The position numbers were made by a program, and so were the translations under genes. The notes below the pieces were generated by a model. It saw only the letters and a list, made by a program, of their open reading frames with translations. It searched no databases and was not told the origin of the DNA. Below are positions 30,896-42,269 of a DNA stretch of 64,000 nt, piece after piece. The stretch is taken from positions 8,997,001-9,061,000 of the forward strand of contig NC_092673.1 in assembly GCF_964355755.1 (NCBI RefSeq), given 5' to 3'. How positions within the stretch are numbered: the first letter of the stretch is position 1; each line of letters begins with the position of its first letter. The DNA is from Antedon mediterranea (Eukaryota > Echinodermata > Crinoidea > Comatulida > Antedonidae).

Positions 30896-31999
30896 TCTAT
30901 ATTACATGGTAACCTAATGCCTTTACATATCTCTTATATTATTAGCCATTATTTCAACAGCAAGTGTGAATAAAAGAGCAGACAGAGGACATCCTTGTCT
31001 CACTCCACTTTCCATATGAAAACTTTCAGATAGCCATCCATTATTTTCTATAATACATTCTGTTTCTGTATAACAATGTAATCCATTTTGTAAATGACAT
31101 TCCAAAGCCAAACTTTTGGAGGCATTTAAAAATAAAGTTTCTATCTAATGAATCAAAGGCCTTTGCAAAGTCTAGAAAAACTATTGCTCCTGGTAAGTTA
31201 CATGTATTGGTCTGGAAAAGAACGTCTTCGACTAAACGTATGTTTTCTCCTCCAAATCTTCCGTTGATATAACCTTTTTGGTCGGAATCAATAATTGGGG
31301 CAATTACTTTTTGTATTCTACCCGATAGGGCATGGGCCATAATTTTATAATCAACATTTAACAATGTAATTGGTCTCCAGTTTGTTAGTAATTTTCTTTT
31401 TCCATTTTTAAATAATAATTTTATTATTCCCATTTTTTGTGTTTTAGGTAATTTACTTTTATTGTAGCTATAACATAACATTTCTTTTATATGATTCCAA
31501 AAAAACCTGTTAAATTCTACACTTAGTCCATCACACCCCGGACTTTTATTTAAGTGCATTTTATGAAGAGCACTCGTTAATTCATCTATAGCTAGTAAAC
31601 CTTCACATTGCATACTGTCATTTAATGAAAGTGTTTTGGATTTTGATTTTTCAAGATAGCTATTTATATTATTAACAGAAATATTTTTTTGGGAATATAA
31701 GTTTTTGTAAAAATTGACCTGTTCTCTTAAAATGTCATTAGTGACGGTAGTGTACTTTCCATTAGTTTTTAATAGGGTAGTAATTTGTTTTCTTTTTCCA
31801 TTATTTTTTTTCAAGGCCGAGAAAAAACTTTTTTTTCTCCCTTTTCAAACCATTCTATTCTCGAACGGATTTGGGCTCCTTGTGCCTCAGATGTGTATAT
31901 TTCATCAAGTTGTTCTATTTTATTTTTTAATTGACAGTCAGTTTCTTGGCTGTAGGTTGAATCAAGTTTTTTTGTAAGTTCGCTAACTTCTTTTATCAA
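30896..31999 (-). pseudogene. Tx1-like LINE ORF2, reverse transcriptase palm
   Basis: The 257-residue frame from 31814 carries LNKSPGCDGLSVEFNRFFW, NWRPITLLNVDYKIMAHALS, SDQKGYINGRFGGENIRLVE and AIVFLDFAKAFDSLDRNFIF (RT motif A with catalytic Asp). A shifted frame (31111 to 30923) gives ESGVRQGCPLSALLFTLAVE (motif B). Motif C (QLADDTVLF) lies beyond the inserted element at about 29120-29155. Upstream, 31999-31811 encodes the linker YSQETDCQLKNKIEQLDEIY. Confidence 0.88.
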
Positions 32000-32984
32000 C
32001 TTTTCTTTAGTATAATTTTTTTTTATTTTCTTTCTTGAACAATATTTACATGAGAACTATTTTATTTTAACTTTTAAGTATTCCCATAAGCTGTCAGATT
32101 TCAAGTTATATTCATTTTTTTTTGTCTTTTCAATTATGTGTATAACATTTAACGCATATATTTCATCATTCAAGACCTTATTGTTTAGTTTCCAGAATCC
32201 TGGACCTCTCTTTTTTTCATCATTTATTATTTTCAAAGATATAGCTTGATGATCAGAGAAGATACAAGGTCAAATATCTGTAGAAATGATGTCACCATTT
32301 TTATAAAGGGCGTTTGATATGCACCAAAAGTCTAACCTTCTGTATGTATCCTTTCTTCTCCATGTAAATTGGGATTTATCTTTATGACTTTGTCTCCATA
32401 TATCAATTAAATGTAACTTATTCATGCATTTTTTTAATGCTATTGGTGATTTATCGTAGCTATTCACGCTGTTTTTCTGATCTACCTTTTTTATCTAATA
32501 TGCAATTCATGTCACCTCCTATTATTATGTATTCATTAGGTACATCACAAGTTTCTTAAAAAATATTGCTCTTTTCTTGTAATTGTTTGGAGCATAAACA
32601 TTTACGAGATTAAAGGTGGTCTTATTATGAATAATACATGTATGAGAATTCTACCTTCCTTGTCAATATATTTACATGTTATGTTTTTTAAATCAAACCT
32701 TGTTTTAAACAGTATTGAAACGCCTCTACTGTTTGTTGTGCCGAAACTATGGTAGCTTTCGCCTTTCCACAACAAATCTATAGATTTTTTCTTTTTTATC
32801 GAAATGCGTTTCCTGTAGGAATAGTATGTCTGCATTTTGCTCTTCGTAATAGTTAAACACTTTTCTTTTTTCATAATTTCCTTGTATACCTCATGCATTT
32901 AATGAGATTAAATGTAGGGCATTATTTTTTGGTTTTCTATTAATTTAAAAAAAATTTTTTTTTTTTATATTAAATTTTATTTTA
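32000..32984 (-). pseudogene. Tx1-like LINE ORF2, apurinic-type endonuclease
   Basis: Minus order: MQTYYSYRKRISI region, SIDLLWKGESYHSFGTTNSR, GVSILFKTRFDLKNITCKYI. A damaged central part follows, where a GGDMN-type motif would lie (near 32500). Then come LHLIDIWRQSHKDKSQFTWR and KDTYRRLDFWCISNALYKNG, and SDHQAISLKI in a shifted frame (about 32235-32265) with the SDH catalytic motif. This is the LINE EN that nicks the target for primed reverse transcription. Confidence 0.8.
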
Positions 32985-34865
32985 TTACAAAACAGTTTTA
33001 CGAATGTTTAATCTGATAATTATTCGTTTTTTTGCCGCACTTGAAGATGAATTTGATTTCTGTTCACTTTGTTGGGCGGGAACCGTTGAATCTTCTTTTT
33101 CTTTTTCTTGCTCTTGTTCTTGTATATTGTCCTTTTGCTCGGGGTGACTTTGTGGCACGATGAACGAGGTAATTTTGCTTTGAACGTTGTTGCTGCTACT
33201 ACCGTACTGACGCGGGTATAAGCCCACCCCCCTTGAACATGAAATCACGTCAAGTTTGGGGTGTGGGCTTATACCCGAGGATCCAAAAATGCAGATCGTC
33301 AAAAACAGCACATGTACACTGTGTATTCCACCGATTCCACCATGCGAGCGAGCGCCCTCACGTGTACGACGTTGCCTCTAAATACACGAGGTGTAGAGTG
33401 TCGGAAAATTAAGCTTATAGTTCGTGTAATTTATCGTAGATTATCTTATTTTAAATATCAATTGAACAAGAATTTATCAAGCAGAAAAGCAAATATACAA
33501 TGTTCGTTAAATAGAAATGTACCAAAGAAATTTAATAAGCTTGTTTATGGCAGCCGATACCAAATAGTGGTTTTCCGTTTTGGCGACTTGTTGTAGCGTC
33601 GTGTGTGAAGAGCGATCTTCGACCGCGATGGAGTGTAGATCTTCGAATTAATGGGTGGGCTTATACCCGAGTGCCTCATTTTTCATGAAAGTTAGTCAAA
33701 AGTCGGGGGTGGGCTTATACCAGAGTATGGGCTTATACCCGCGTCAGTACGGTAATAAGTCTGAGACCGGGCATTTCATCTCTCTCGGTTGATTCTTTGT
33801 CTTCTTCACTTTCTTCTACGATTTATTCGTTGGTGATATCATCACTCATTTTTGTGTTGTTGTTCGAATCATCTTTTTCTTTTACTATTTTATCAAACAT
33901 TTCCTGAATGAAACGTTCACCTGCGGATGGCAAGAAAAGAGGGTCGTCATGCTTAGGTGTAGATACTGATGAATCGGACATTGGTGTGGTATAATTTGCT
34001 TTTGTCGGTTGAACGTTATCGTTGTTTTCGTTTGGTCGTATTTCATGTGTAAGATCGATGGTGGGTTTATTCCCTGTAGTTTCGACCGCACAGAGTTTTT
34101 CGACGTGGCCATTTTTCCCGCATTTTCGGCATGTAATGTGGAAATTTTTGGGACATTGGTTGGCTTTATGACCTTCTTCATTGCAATAGAAACATTTGTT
34201 ATGTGCATCAATTTGGTCCTTATGAAACAGTCTAGCATTAAATCCATTGATTTTTATGAAACGTGGTAGGCTGCCTCTGAAGGGTGCAACTATGACTGCT
34301 CTGTCACCGTTCACAAATCTGGATAACTTTCCGTTGATTCGAAATTTGACATACTGAATTTCTCCAATCAATTTACAACCAAGTTTGTTTAAACATATCT
34401 TGAATTCGTCGTTGTGCACAGAGATCGGAATATCTTTGATTAGTACCCTAACTCCGTTATTCACTGGAGGTACGGATTTATATCATAGATTGTTACATGT
34501 TTGTTGTTAATGCTAATCCCTGCAGAGATTAGTTGAACTCTGTCTTCATGACTATTTAGGTAAATTCTCCAAAGGTTTCTTATTCTTTGTATTCCAATTA
34601 AGTTGTCACTGTTCATTTGTTTGCACAGTGCAAAATAGATCTTTCCTTCTGTTATAAAGCTTTCTTTATCCTTGCATACGTCGTCGTTTTTGAAAAAGAT
34701 CGGCTTCACGCTTGGTAGGTTTGGTTTTCTTTCATTCTCTTTGTTTGTTCCAACAAGACCTTTTGTTACTTCATCCATTGTATTCGTAGGCCTACTTGAT
34801 TGATTTAGTGTAATGTTACTGGCCATTACTTTACCTGTTACCTTGTTCAATGTTTGCAAGAACAA
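32985..34865 (-). pseudogene. Tx1-like LINE ORF1 with two CCHC zinc knuckles
   Basis: From 34865 one frame gives SVKPIFFKNDDVCKDKESFI and RIRNLWRIYLNSHEDRVQLI. A frameshift at about 34462 leads to NNGVRVLIKDIPISVHNDEF and CFYCNEEGHKANQC, CRKCGKNGHVEKLC (zinc knuckles, about 34100-34195). An in-frame TAA near 33825 interrupts an acidic tail. The tail resumes across the inserted MITE to a Gln/Glu/Ser-rich end at 32990. ORF1 is the nucleic-acid-binding partner of ORF2. Confidence 0.82.
33202..33752. mobile_element. TA-flanked MITE of 551 bp with GGGTATAAGCCCAC ends
   Basis: CCGTACTGACGCGGGTATAA at the left is matched by its reverse complement at the right, with TA at 33200-33201 and 33753-33754. 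TA duplication fits Tc1/mariner-type elements. An internal pair (GGTGTGGGCTTATACCCGAG at 33259 and GGGTGGGCTTATACCCGAGT at about 33652) repeats the subterminal motif, so the terminal sequence occurs at least four times. It is inserted in the ORF1 tail of the LINE. Confidence 0.82.
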
Positions 34866-35039
34866 TCAGGGCTAGGTCTTGTCGCTTCAAGACGGTGTTT
34901 CAACAGCCAAGATTCGATATAGTGATGCAATTCTGGACACAGATTAGTTCACTATTTGGTTGATATTTCGTCACTGTTTTATTTAGTAGCAATTTAATTT
35001 CAAGTATTTCTTGAAAATTAAGTGATTTAGACCGAGTTA

Positions 35040-36883
35040 AACTGCACCTTAGTTTAGTTGTGTACACTCGTTTTCGTTAATGATCATCTTGTGTGCTTCG
35101 TCAACTCCAACACTTGACCAAATGGTACCTGTTATACTGGCAACAAAAGCACCTTTACCAAAAAAATCTACTACCTCTGCTGAAAATCTCTTTAAATCTG
35201 CAATGTGAAAAGGATTATTCGCAAATAATTCTACCGGTCTAGTGCATGGAACATTTGGATCCATTTGCAGAACTGAAGCATTTTTAAGGCAAAATCACGA
35301 CCACGTAGTGACAGAGATATAAAGAAATGTAATGAAACATGTCCCTGTGGATAAAATTGTGCCAAAATCTATAGGTAGCATTATTGGCTCAATGTCTGTC
35401 TGAAATTCTGCTATAGCTGTATTGGAATTAAGTAAATGAATATCATGGTTAGATATACAATCAGTAGCATTGTCCTGCAAATTATCAAAAGTAACACTAG
35501 TTACAAAACTTTCGATTATATGCCTGGTGGTGGTTTCAGAACAAGTAAACAGATATTGAGCGATTTCAGACCTATAAAAACATTCCCACACTTTTGCAAC
35601 AGAAATTGGTGGGTTGCATCAAAACCAGTATTACCATTAGCCACCGATGCAAACTTTGCTCCCTGATAACCACATCTTTTTTTTTTAGTCCAGCATCTAA
35701 GTAAACTTTCATCAGACAGTTTTAAGGAGATGCCAATCACCAATGTATGGGAGAACCCAAGCCAGTTCATCATCATATATTGACTTTAGGTTCCATACAA
35801 TTTCCCAAGTCTTGAAATCACCAGCAACAAGGACTTACACGAGTCACCAACACCAAACCTATCATACAATTGCCACAGAATATTAAAAAATGGTATCCTT
35901 ATTGTCTGCAGGTAAAGCATTGACAGAGACAAAGTGAAACTTTGAAAGTTCTGTTAATTTAGATGAACTTGATGCATTTGATGTTCCTTCCCTTAATACA
36001 TCAGGCTGTGATTTAATTGTTGATAACCTTTGATAAAACATACCTAAACAGGAAATCCCCTGCCCTTTCAAGTGCACAAGCTTCTGTAAAATATAGTTTA
36101 AAATAATCTAAGTTAAGAGGCGATGTATTAGAAAGCTGTGGGAGAACCTGGCTGGTAATTTGAACTATGATAGTCTGCTACTTGTTCAAGCTTCCTATGC
36201 CTACTGTAGGTTTTGACGCTTTAGCTGTACTGGTTGTGGGTATTTCATTTTCAGATTCTAAAATCAAAACTGTTTCGTTGGTTAACTTTGCTGAGAAAGG
36301 AAGAGGCTTAACAGCCTGTACAGATCTTCCATTAAAACCCCTGGCTTTATCATTAGCACGTACAGCAGCATACTTGGCTTGCTTATTTACATTTACATCT
36401 ATAGAAATAATTGGAAATGATTCTGTAACAATTTTCTCCTTAGACCTTATCTCTGCTTCAGCAATAGCAACTTGATACCTAAGTGTAGTAGACTTTGTAC
36501 ATATCCCAAATTGGGACAATTCGTTTAAACATTCTGTGGAAGAATGAGAGAACCTGTCAATGATATCAGAAATCAGAAGATGATATGGCTTGTAAGCCTC
36601 ATCATACATAAAGCAACACAATGTATTCATCATTTTCAACAGTCTATTGTGGTTCATCTGAGCATTTTCATGTGTTTTTACAATGTGTTGCCCAGTTGAA
36701 GTTAATACCTGCTTTACAAACCTGACCACTGTCTTTTTAACATCAGTTAGGGTCATTCTAGTAAGGAAATTCCAAATAAATAAATCAAACATCTCAATTA
36801 ATGCTAATGGCTTAAAGTTGTCAATGGATTGAACAACCAGTAAAACCCCCATCAACCATAATTTGTCACGCAAGCTATCAACA
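35040..36883 (-). pseudogene. Unclassified TE-like protein (GDWHLL / VDEAH family), C-terminal two thirds
   Basis: The minus frame from 36873 (231 residues) reads LWLMGVLLVVQSIDNFKPLA, VKQVLTSTGQHIVKTHENAQ, ELSQFGICTKSTTLRYQVAI and NETVLILESENEIP. After frameshifts come LHLKGQGISCLGMFYQRLST, DKFKTWEIV-like DFKTWEIVWNLKSIYDDELA, WVLPYIGDWHLLKTV, YQGAKFASVANG and THQFLLQK. The end is FGKGAFVASITGTIWSSVGV, DEAHKMIINENECTQ. I associate GDWHLL, THxFLL and VDEAH..IN with an uncharacterised, repeat-associated animal family, from memory only. It ends abruptly beside the LINE 5' end. Confidence 0.55.
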
Positions 36884-37385
36884 GTAGAATCATTTCAAGT
36901 TACTAATTGCATCTAAGGACTTCTTTCTGAGCTTTTATTCTAAAGCTGCACATTTTTATTGCTTTTTTCTAAGTGTTCCTCTAGAGACTTAATACTTTTC
37001 CTACATTCAAAGAAAGAAACCAAAAGACAAAGTTCAATGTTTGAGTTCTTTCGTCTAAAAATCATTTCTAGACGCTCTCTACCAGTATCACTTCCAGTAA
37101 AAGTGATGACATTGGCCAATTAATGCATTTATCTGCCTTTTGAGTAAGGCCTTGATATTTTTTTATGAAATCAAATGATCATTATTATGGTTAACACAAT
37201 TAGTTACATCAAATTGACTGTAAACCTGTAAATAATAACAATAAACAGTGTCAAATAGAATAGCTTTATCGGAAAGAAGTTCATCCCCTACGACAGTTGT
37301 TAATATTAACAACCTCTACTGTCTGCCTCCTCTATAACACCAGATAGTAACCTCTTTAAGGACACCTTTCCCTACAATTTGTGAC
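36884..37385 (-). pseudogene. Same unclassified protein, middle segment
   Basis: Pieces too broken for long frames read on as protein: KRLLSGVIEEADSR, LLILTTVVGDELLSDKAILF, DTVYCYYLQVYSQFDVTNCV, NIKALLKRQINALIGQCHHF. After one frameshift they continue NVITFTGSDTGRERLEMIFR, RKNSNIELCLLVSFFECRKS, IKSLEEHLEKSNKNVQL. The segment connects the zinc-finger part at 37860-38475 with the frame starting at 36873. At least three frameshifts and two stops are visible. Confidence 0.5.
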
Positions 37386-37857
37386 GTTTTTAAAAAATAA
37401 TACATAAACATTAAACCAGGTCTTAAATGTACGTTTATGGTAAATTATCATAAAAAGTGAGAATGCACTACCTAAGTAGCTCGCGGCGAATGACCTCTCG
37501 TAGACGGTCTTTATAGGCCTAGCCTAGCTAGGCTTAGTTTTGTAGGCTTAGCTGTACGAACATCGTACGCTATTTTTGCCTCCGTTGATACAAATTGGGG
37601 AAAACACGGTATTTTTGCTGAAAAGTTAGGAGTCTTCTATTTGTTTTGGCCTCACGATCGATAGAAAAGTGGGTGAATTACATAAGAAAAACAAAAATAT
37701 CAATCCGCACGCAATGCATTTTGGGATTATAGCGAACCGCTATACTTGGAATCGACTTATTTTTCACATTTTTAACCATTTAAAGACGAAAAAAGTTATC
37801 GCAATAGGACCATATATTATTATTTGTACATTAAATATAGTTTGTGATCTTAAATTA
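37386..37857. other. Non-coding stretch within the unclassified gene (possible intron)
   Basis: No protein-like reading continues here. It lies between two coding pieces of the same decayed gene and includes an 'aggcctagcctagctaggc' patch. An intron or a small insertion would both explain it. Confidence 0.35.
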
Positions 37858-38475
37858 GATCTAAAAAACATAGGAAAGGTGTCTGTAACTTCTTTTTTTT
37901 CCACACTGTTTGTTGGAAAATGTATCTGCTTTACAGAACTTTTCAAATTCAAGATAGCATTTCAAACAGAGAATTGTTTTCTGAAAGTCAAATGCTGCTG
38001 TTAAAAGAGATTTGTACTAAAAAATTCTGCTAGGGCAGAGGTATCCTTAATATTACTACGATATCTTTGGTCACAAATTCGATTGCATGCATCACATCTA
38101 ACAAATGGATTTAAAAATCTATAATATTCATTGTTAAAAATTTAAATTACCATCAGACATTGTAACTATTGTTCCCTCTTCAAAATCTATTCCAAAACAA
38201 TTCCTAACAGAAGTTTCGTCCCCTTTTTGTGTACTATGTATACTTATATCTTTGGAATTACAATTAATAGGTAAAGTACACTGTTTCAAACAAGCATTAA
38301 GCTTAGGCTTTTTTAATGGAGGTGGCTCACTAATATCTTTACAATACATTGTTATGTGTTTAACTGCAACCTTATGTTGTGGTTGCTTTACCTTAATATG
38401 CCAATATTTTTCCTTACTGTAAAATTTACCACACAACTTACATGTTCCACTTTCTATGGATCTATAATTTGACAT
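37858..38475 (-). pseudogene. Unclassified protein, N-terminal Cys-rich (zinc-binding) part
   Basis: From an ATG at 38475 the minus strand encodes GTCKLCGKFYSKEKYWHIKV (C..C then H), a Pro/Lys-rich linker and NCFGIDFEEGTIVTM. After a shift near 38140 it reads YYRFLNPFVRCDACNRICDQ and, after another near 37995, ILCLKCYLEFEKFCKADTFS and NKQCGKKRS. Three clusters of paired cysteines suggest zinc-binding modules at the N-terminus. This start is the first ATG, and it directly precedes the first Cys pair. Confidence 0.5.
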
Positions 38476-39509
38476 TGGTTAGGTAGAGCCATGCTATTCT
38501 GATTCCCAATTACTGCATACCTACCTAAAACTGAGGAACAAATAACCACTTGCAGTAACAGTACAGTAGTAGTAAATGAAAGCTATGAATGTATGCCTGT
38601 AATTAACAACAGAAACTATGTCAATTTGTATCATTAAATTGCCCAAAAAATATTCTAAACTAGGTAAAATAAACTACATTTTATGACTAAAAAGACATCT
38701 TTGATTCTGTTTTATTTATATAGAACAGTTGAGAGAGAATTCCAGAGCAGAATGTTTAGTCCTACCAGGCTATACATTAGCCTACATTAAATATAAGACA
38801 TCTGAAGGGTGTCACGAAACCTAAGATCACAAAAGCTAAACCCCCTAAGATCTAAAATAACGAAAACTAAGACCCAAGACCTAAGATTACCAATAGTTTT
38901 CTTTCGCACCTGTGTTGTATTTTAACTCTAACCAACTTTATCCTGAATACCACACCTTAGAATTAGATGAAGGAGAATTAATAAATAACAATACATTTTT
39001 TTAAATAAATTGATGATTTTACAGACATTTTTCTCATACGAATTTCGCATACTCTATGTTCAATATTTTGTTTCTATGGAATGCCAAAAGAGCAACCTTA
39101 AAGTTGTATTGTCCCCCAAAACATGAAAAATAAAGATGAACAAAATTTTGTAATTAACATAAAGTTATTCACTTCCACCGAAAAAAAATCCGAAAAAAAT
39201 ATTGATTTCGCTTATAAAAAATCAAAATAAGTTTGCCATTTTTTCGAACTCATCGGCTCAGAAATTAGGCCGGTAGAGCTAACTCATACATATGCATAAT
39301 ATGTTAATGAGCATCCACACAGCAGAGATCTGATCTAACAATGGACGATGCACGTTGTACAACACCACCAGAGGTCGACGCGACTCGACTTTGGGTTTCC
39401 CCTGATCGTATGTAAAGCTGAGCTGTTAATTTGTCGGTAAGGCTTACGGTACAGTGAATGCATGTATAATTGCATTCTCTGTGGGAAATTATGTACTGTA
39501 GACTGTAGT

Positions 39510-40000
39510 TTAGACAGCATTACAACAGAGAAATGGAATAACATGAAGCGCAAGTCTTTAAAATGAAAGATCTTGACAGATTCCAGCATTCCTATGAACA
39601 AGTTGAATGGGATAAAGGTCCAAAAGGTTTCCATATGCATTCTACCTGTTACACCCAATTGTCAAGTCAACGTCATCTTTTACAAGCTCGAAAACGCTAA
39701 GAAAAATCTGAAGAACAGCTTGTTGAGGCTCAGCAATCAGAAGAGCCATGTTCATCCAGTAGGCAAGAAAGCGAACCTAAAAGGCTCCGATCTAGTGTGG
39801 GTACCATTCATGACAAGACGTTATGTGTGTGGTGCATGAAGAGATGTAAATGGGGAACAAACCGGCGTGATAACGGAAAATTACTATTACTGTCTACCAA
39901 AAATGCTTGGAACCAATTTCGACTGCACACAGTCTGTGTTGAAGATCAAAACCTAAGAGAAAGGCTTAATACATGAATTGCATCGATTCCAGTCATACAG
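39510..40000 (+). pseudogene. Unclassified TE-like protein fragment in the fold-back loop
   Basis: The plus strand reads LDRFQHSYEQVEWDKGPKGF, HMHSTCYTQLSSQRHLLQAR, then after a stop EEQLVEAQQSEEPCSSSRQE and SEPKRLRSSVGTIHDKTLCV, WCMKRCKWGTNRRDNGKLLL and STKNAWNQFRLHTVCVEDQN. The H..C.T and CVWC..C spacing looks like a zinc-binding N-terminal module of the same general kind as other repeat-associated invertebrate proteins. Upstream and downstream parts are absent. I do not recognise the exact family. Confidence 0.45.
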
Positions 40001-40257
40001 CCTTTGGTCTCGAAATCAGATATCACTGTAATTGCTGCCGTACGAGCTAGATTGTTTTTGTAGTTGAGCCTCTCAAGACCTGGGATTTGTATGTCTTCCT
40101 ACGCTAAGATTATATAGTTCCACATGCCAGCAATCCACCCCAGGTAATGACACTGATTTTGTCGGCAAACTGGCAATTCCCGGATACGCCACTGATTAAA
40201 CATGCATTTCACCAATAAATGCATTAAATGTAGACGCATTCCATCAAGTTTTTAACC

Positions 40258-40510
40258 CTCTATTATTGTTTCTCTTTTGGCGCTCCATAAAAACGAAAAT
40301 ATTGTATAGTGTGCGACAAGAAACACGTCTGTAAAATCACCAATTTTTATTTATAAATAATACCAAGTATCTATTATTGTTGCTCTTTTGGCGCTCCATA
40401 GAAACGAAAATATTGAAAGTTGAGTATGCGAAAGTGTGCGACGAGAAACACATCTGTAAAATCACTAATTTTTATTTATAAATAATACCAAGTATTTATT
40501 TGTTACTTTT
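40258..40510 (+). repeat. Tandem duplication of about 115-130 bp in the fold-back right arm
   Basis: CTATTATTGT..CTCTTTTGGCGCTCCATA..ACGAAAATATTG through ATTTATAAATAATACCAAGTAT occurs twice in succession (about 40258-40370 and 40371-40496). The second copy has an extra 16 bp or so. Only one copy is present in the homologous arm at 54660-54800. Confidence 0.75.
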
Positions 40511-40859
40511 TATGTGAATCTCTTTCATAAAAGTACTTGTGAGGCCTAATTCTAAGGAGTGGTATTCAGGATAAAGTTAGTTGGATTAATTTGGAGTCAA
40601 AATACAATGCAGGTGCGAAAGGGAAACATCCCCTGAAACCATGAACGCAACAAATAAACCGTCTATAATGTTGGTAAATACACTTTTAGATATGCAAAGT
40701 TAGGCCGAATACTCAATAAAACTCAATGGACACACTGACTGTTTAGATTCCGTCTCCATATCTATATATCCTTTTCTCTCTAGAGGGCAGTATCACATTA
40801 CTGCGATATTACATCCCTCTTCACCTTGTTTAGTCTCTATAAATTATTTGAATAAAAGG

Positions 40860-41725
40860 GTATTTGTTTTGCAAGTACAAAAATGTTGAGAAATTGTTTG
40901 TTATTGTCCATTGATTTGTCTCTTTTTAGTAATACAGAGTCACCAGCATGGACATGTTTTGAACGATTCCTTCTTTTGGGCATTACGTTTCATTTGGTCT
41001 TTTGCCGCTTTGTCTCGATGACGAGTTTGACTATCACCAGTGGCTTTGTGTGGTAATTCGGGTAAACGTGTGCGAACATCTCGATTAAAAATTCATGTAG
41101 CTGGAGCAATGCCAGCTATGAGGGGTTGCTCTGTAGTTTCTTAAGTATTTGTTAAGTGCTTGTCTCCAATTTTGTTTTTCTGTGGTAGCTGTACGGTACA
41201 GCTTTTTCAGGTTTTGCATCATTCGTTCTACTTCACCATAAGCACAGGGCCACAGTAGTGTTACTTTCCGGTGGCGAAAACCAGAGTAGTTAGCGAACTG
41301 TGTAAATTCTCCCCCATTGAACGGCAGGCCATTATCAGTGCGAACGATTAAGGGAATGCCGTAGATTGCAAATATGGAGTCAAGTTTTGGTATTCACTCC
41401 TAGCTGAGGTTGATTTGGTGACTTTGATTACTGGAAATCTACTGTAGTCGTCGATCACTACCATTAGGTAGTCAACAGTAGGCAGTTCTTTGAAATCAAC
41501 ACTTACTTCTTGCCACACACCTTGCGGAAGGTTAGACATCCTTAGCGGTTCTCTTGCACTACTCTCTGGCATTGATACCTGACATGGCAGACAAGAGGCT
41601 ACTGTTTCTTCTGCCATGGGATTGATTCCTAGAAGCCTAACTTTGAGTCTCATGAGTTGTTTCGTTTTAATTACCCCTTGATGATCTTCACGTGCTATAT
41701 CGGTTACTTTTTGTCGTAATGTCAC
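40860..41725 (-). pseudogene. Gypsy integrase
   Basis: The minus strand reads REDHQGVIKTKQLMRLKVRL, CLPCQVSMPESSAREPLRMS, VWQEVSVDFKELPTVDYLMV (first catalytic Asp), VRTDNGLPFNGGEFTQFANY (second Asp) and WPCAYGEVERMMQNLKKLYR (catalytic Glu), then NYRATPHSW. The canonical PxxNGxxER is WPCAYGEVER here. The C-terminal tail continues to about 40860 with GDSVLLKRDKS. Stops and frameshifts occur near 41350 and 41080. Confidence 0.88.
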
Positions 41726-41874
41726 GTAGCAGTATGTTCTTATCTGTGCTAATGCTGAGTTGGTGCCTGAGTTTCTAGAGGCTGTTTATCTCTTTCTTTG
41801 ATGTCGCTGAAGATTCATTTTTAACTTTGTGCCATCGGTTATTTTGTATGGCCCAGATGCATTGTTGAAGAGTG

Positions 41875-42269
41875 TTATCGTTTTTTGTCTCGTGTCTCTA
41901 TTTCTTCTACAGTAAGTGTTCTTGGAACTGCATTTGATGTGATCAGGTTAACGTATTCTTCTGCTGTCTTTTCTTCACTACTGGATGTTTGGGTTGTTGG
42001 TAGTGGATGTTGTGACATGTAATCTGCTGGGTTTGTTTTTCCAGGCTGATATGTCACACTGTATTCATAATCTTGTAGTTTCATAAGCCATTGTTCTATG
42101 CGTAGGGGCGGTTTTGAGGATGCTTTGTTAAACATGGGAAGTAGTGGTTGATGGTCTGTGACGAAGGTGAATCTGCCACCATATAGATATATGTTGAAGT
42201 GTTGTATGCCCCAAGTGATTGCCAGGGCTTCCCGTTCAGTTTGTGAGTATCGCTGTTCAACTGTGGTCA
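41875..42269 (-). pseudogene. Gypsy RNase H
   Basis: TTVEQRYSQTEREALAITWG, IQHFNIYLYGGRFTFVTDHQ (catalytic-Asp block TDHQPL), RIEQWLMKLQDYEYSVTYQP and GKTNPADYMSQHPL. This is the standard Gypsy RNase H and spacer order. Its N-terminal residues (ALASRSL) lie at 42932-42957 beyond the insertion. Confidence 0.88.

Larger units (their letters stand above)
26803..35000 (-). mobile_element. Nearly full-length L1-Tx1-like LINE with three nested insertions
   Basis: In minus order: ORF1 with two CCHC knuckles (34865-32990), EN (32900-32260), RT (31999-28800) and the C-terminal zinc motif and tail (28118-26803). Insertions at 33202-33752, 29165-30892 and about 27030-27870 break it. EN blocks HLIDIWRQ..FTWRR..YRRLDFW and RT blocks QLADDTVLF and KRNLSFFGKIIIIKTFAISK fit the Tx1/L1 clade. 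A relative on the plus strand lies at 47.8-60.5 kb. Multiple frameshifts show that it is inactive. Confidence 0.85.
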
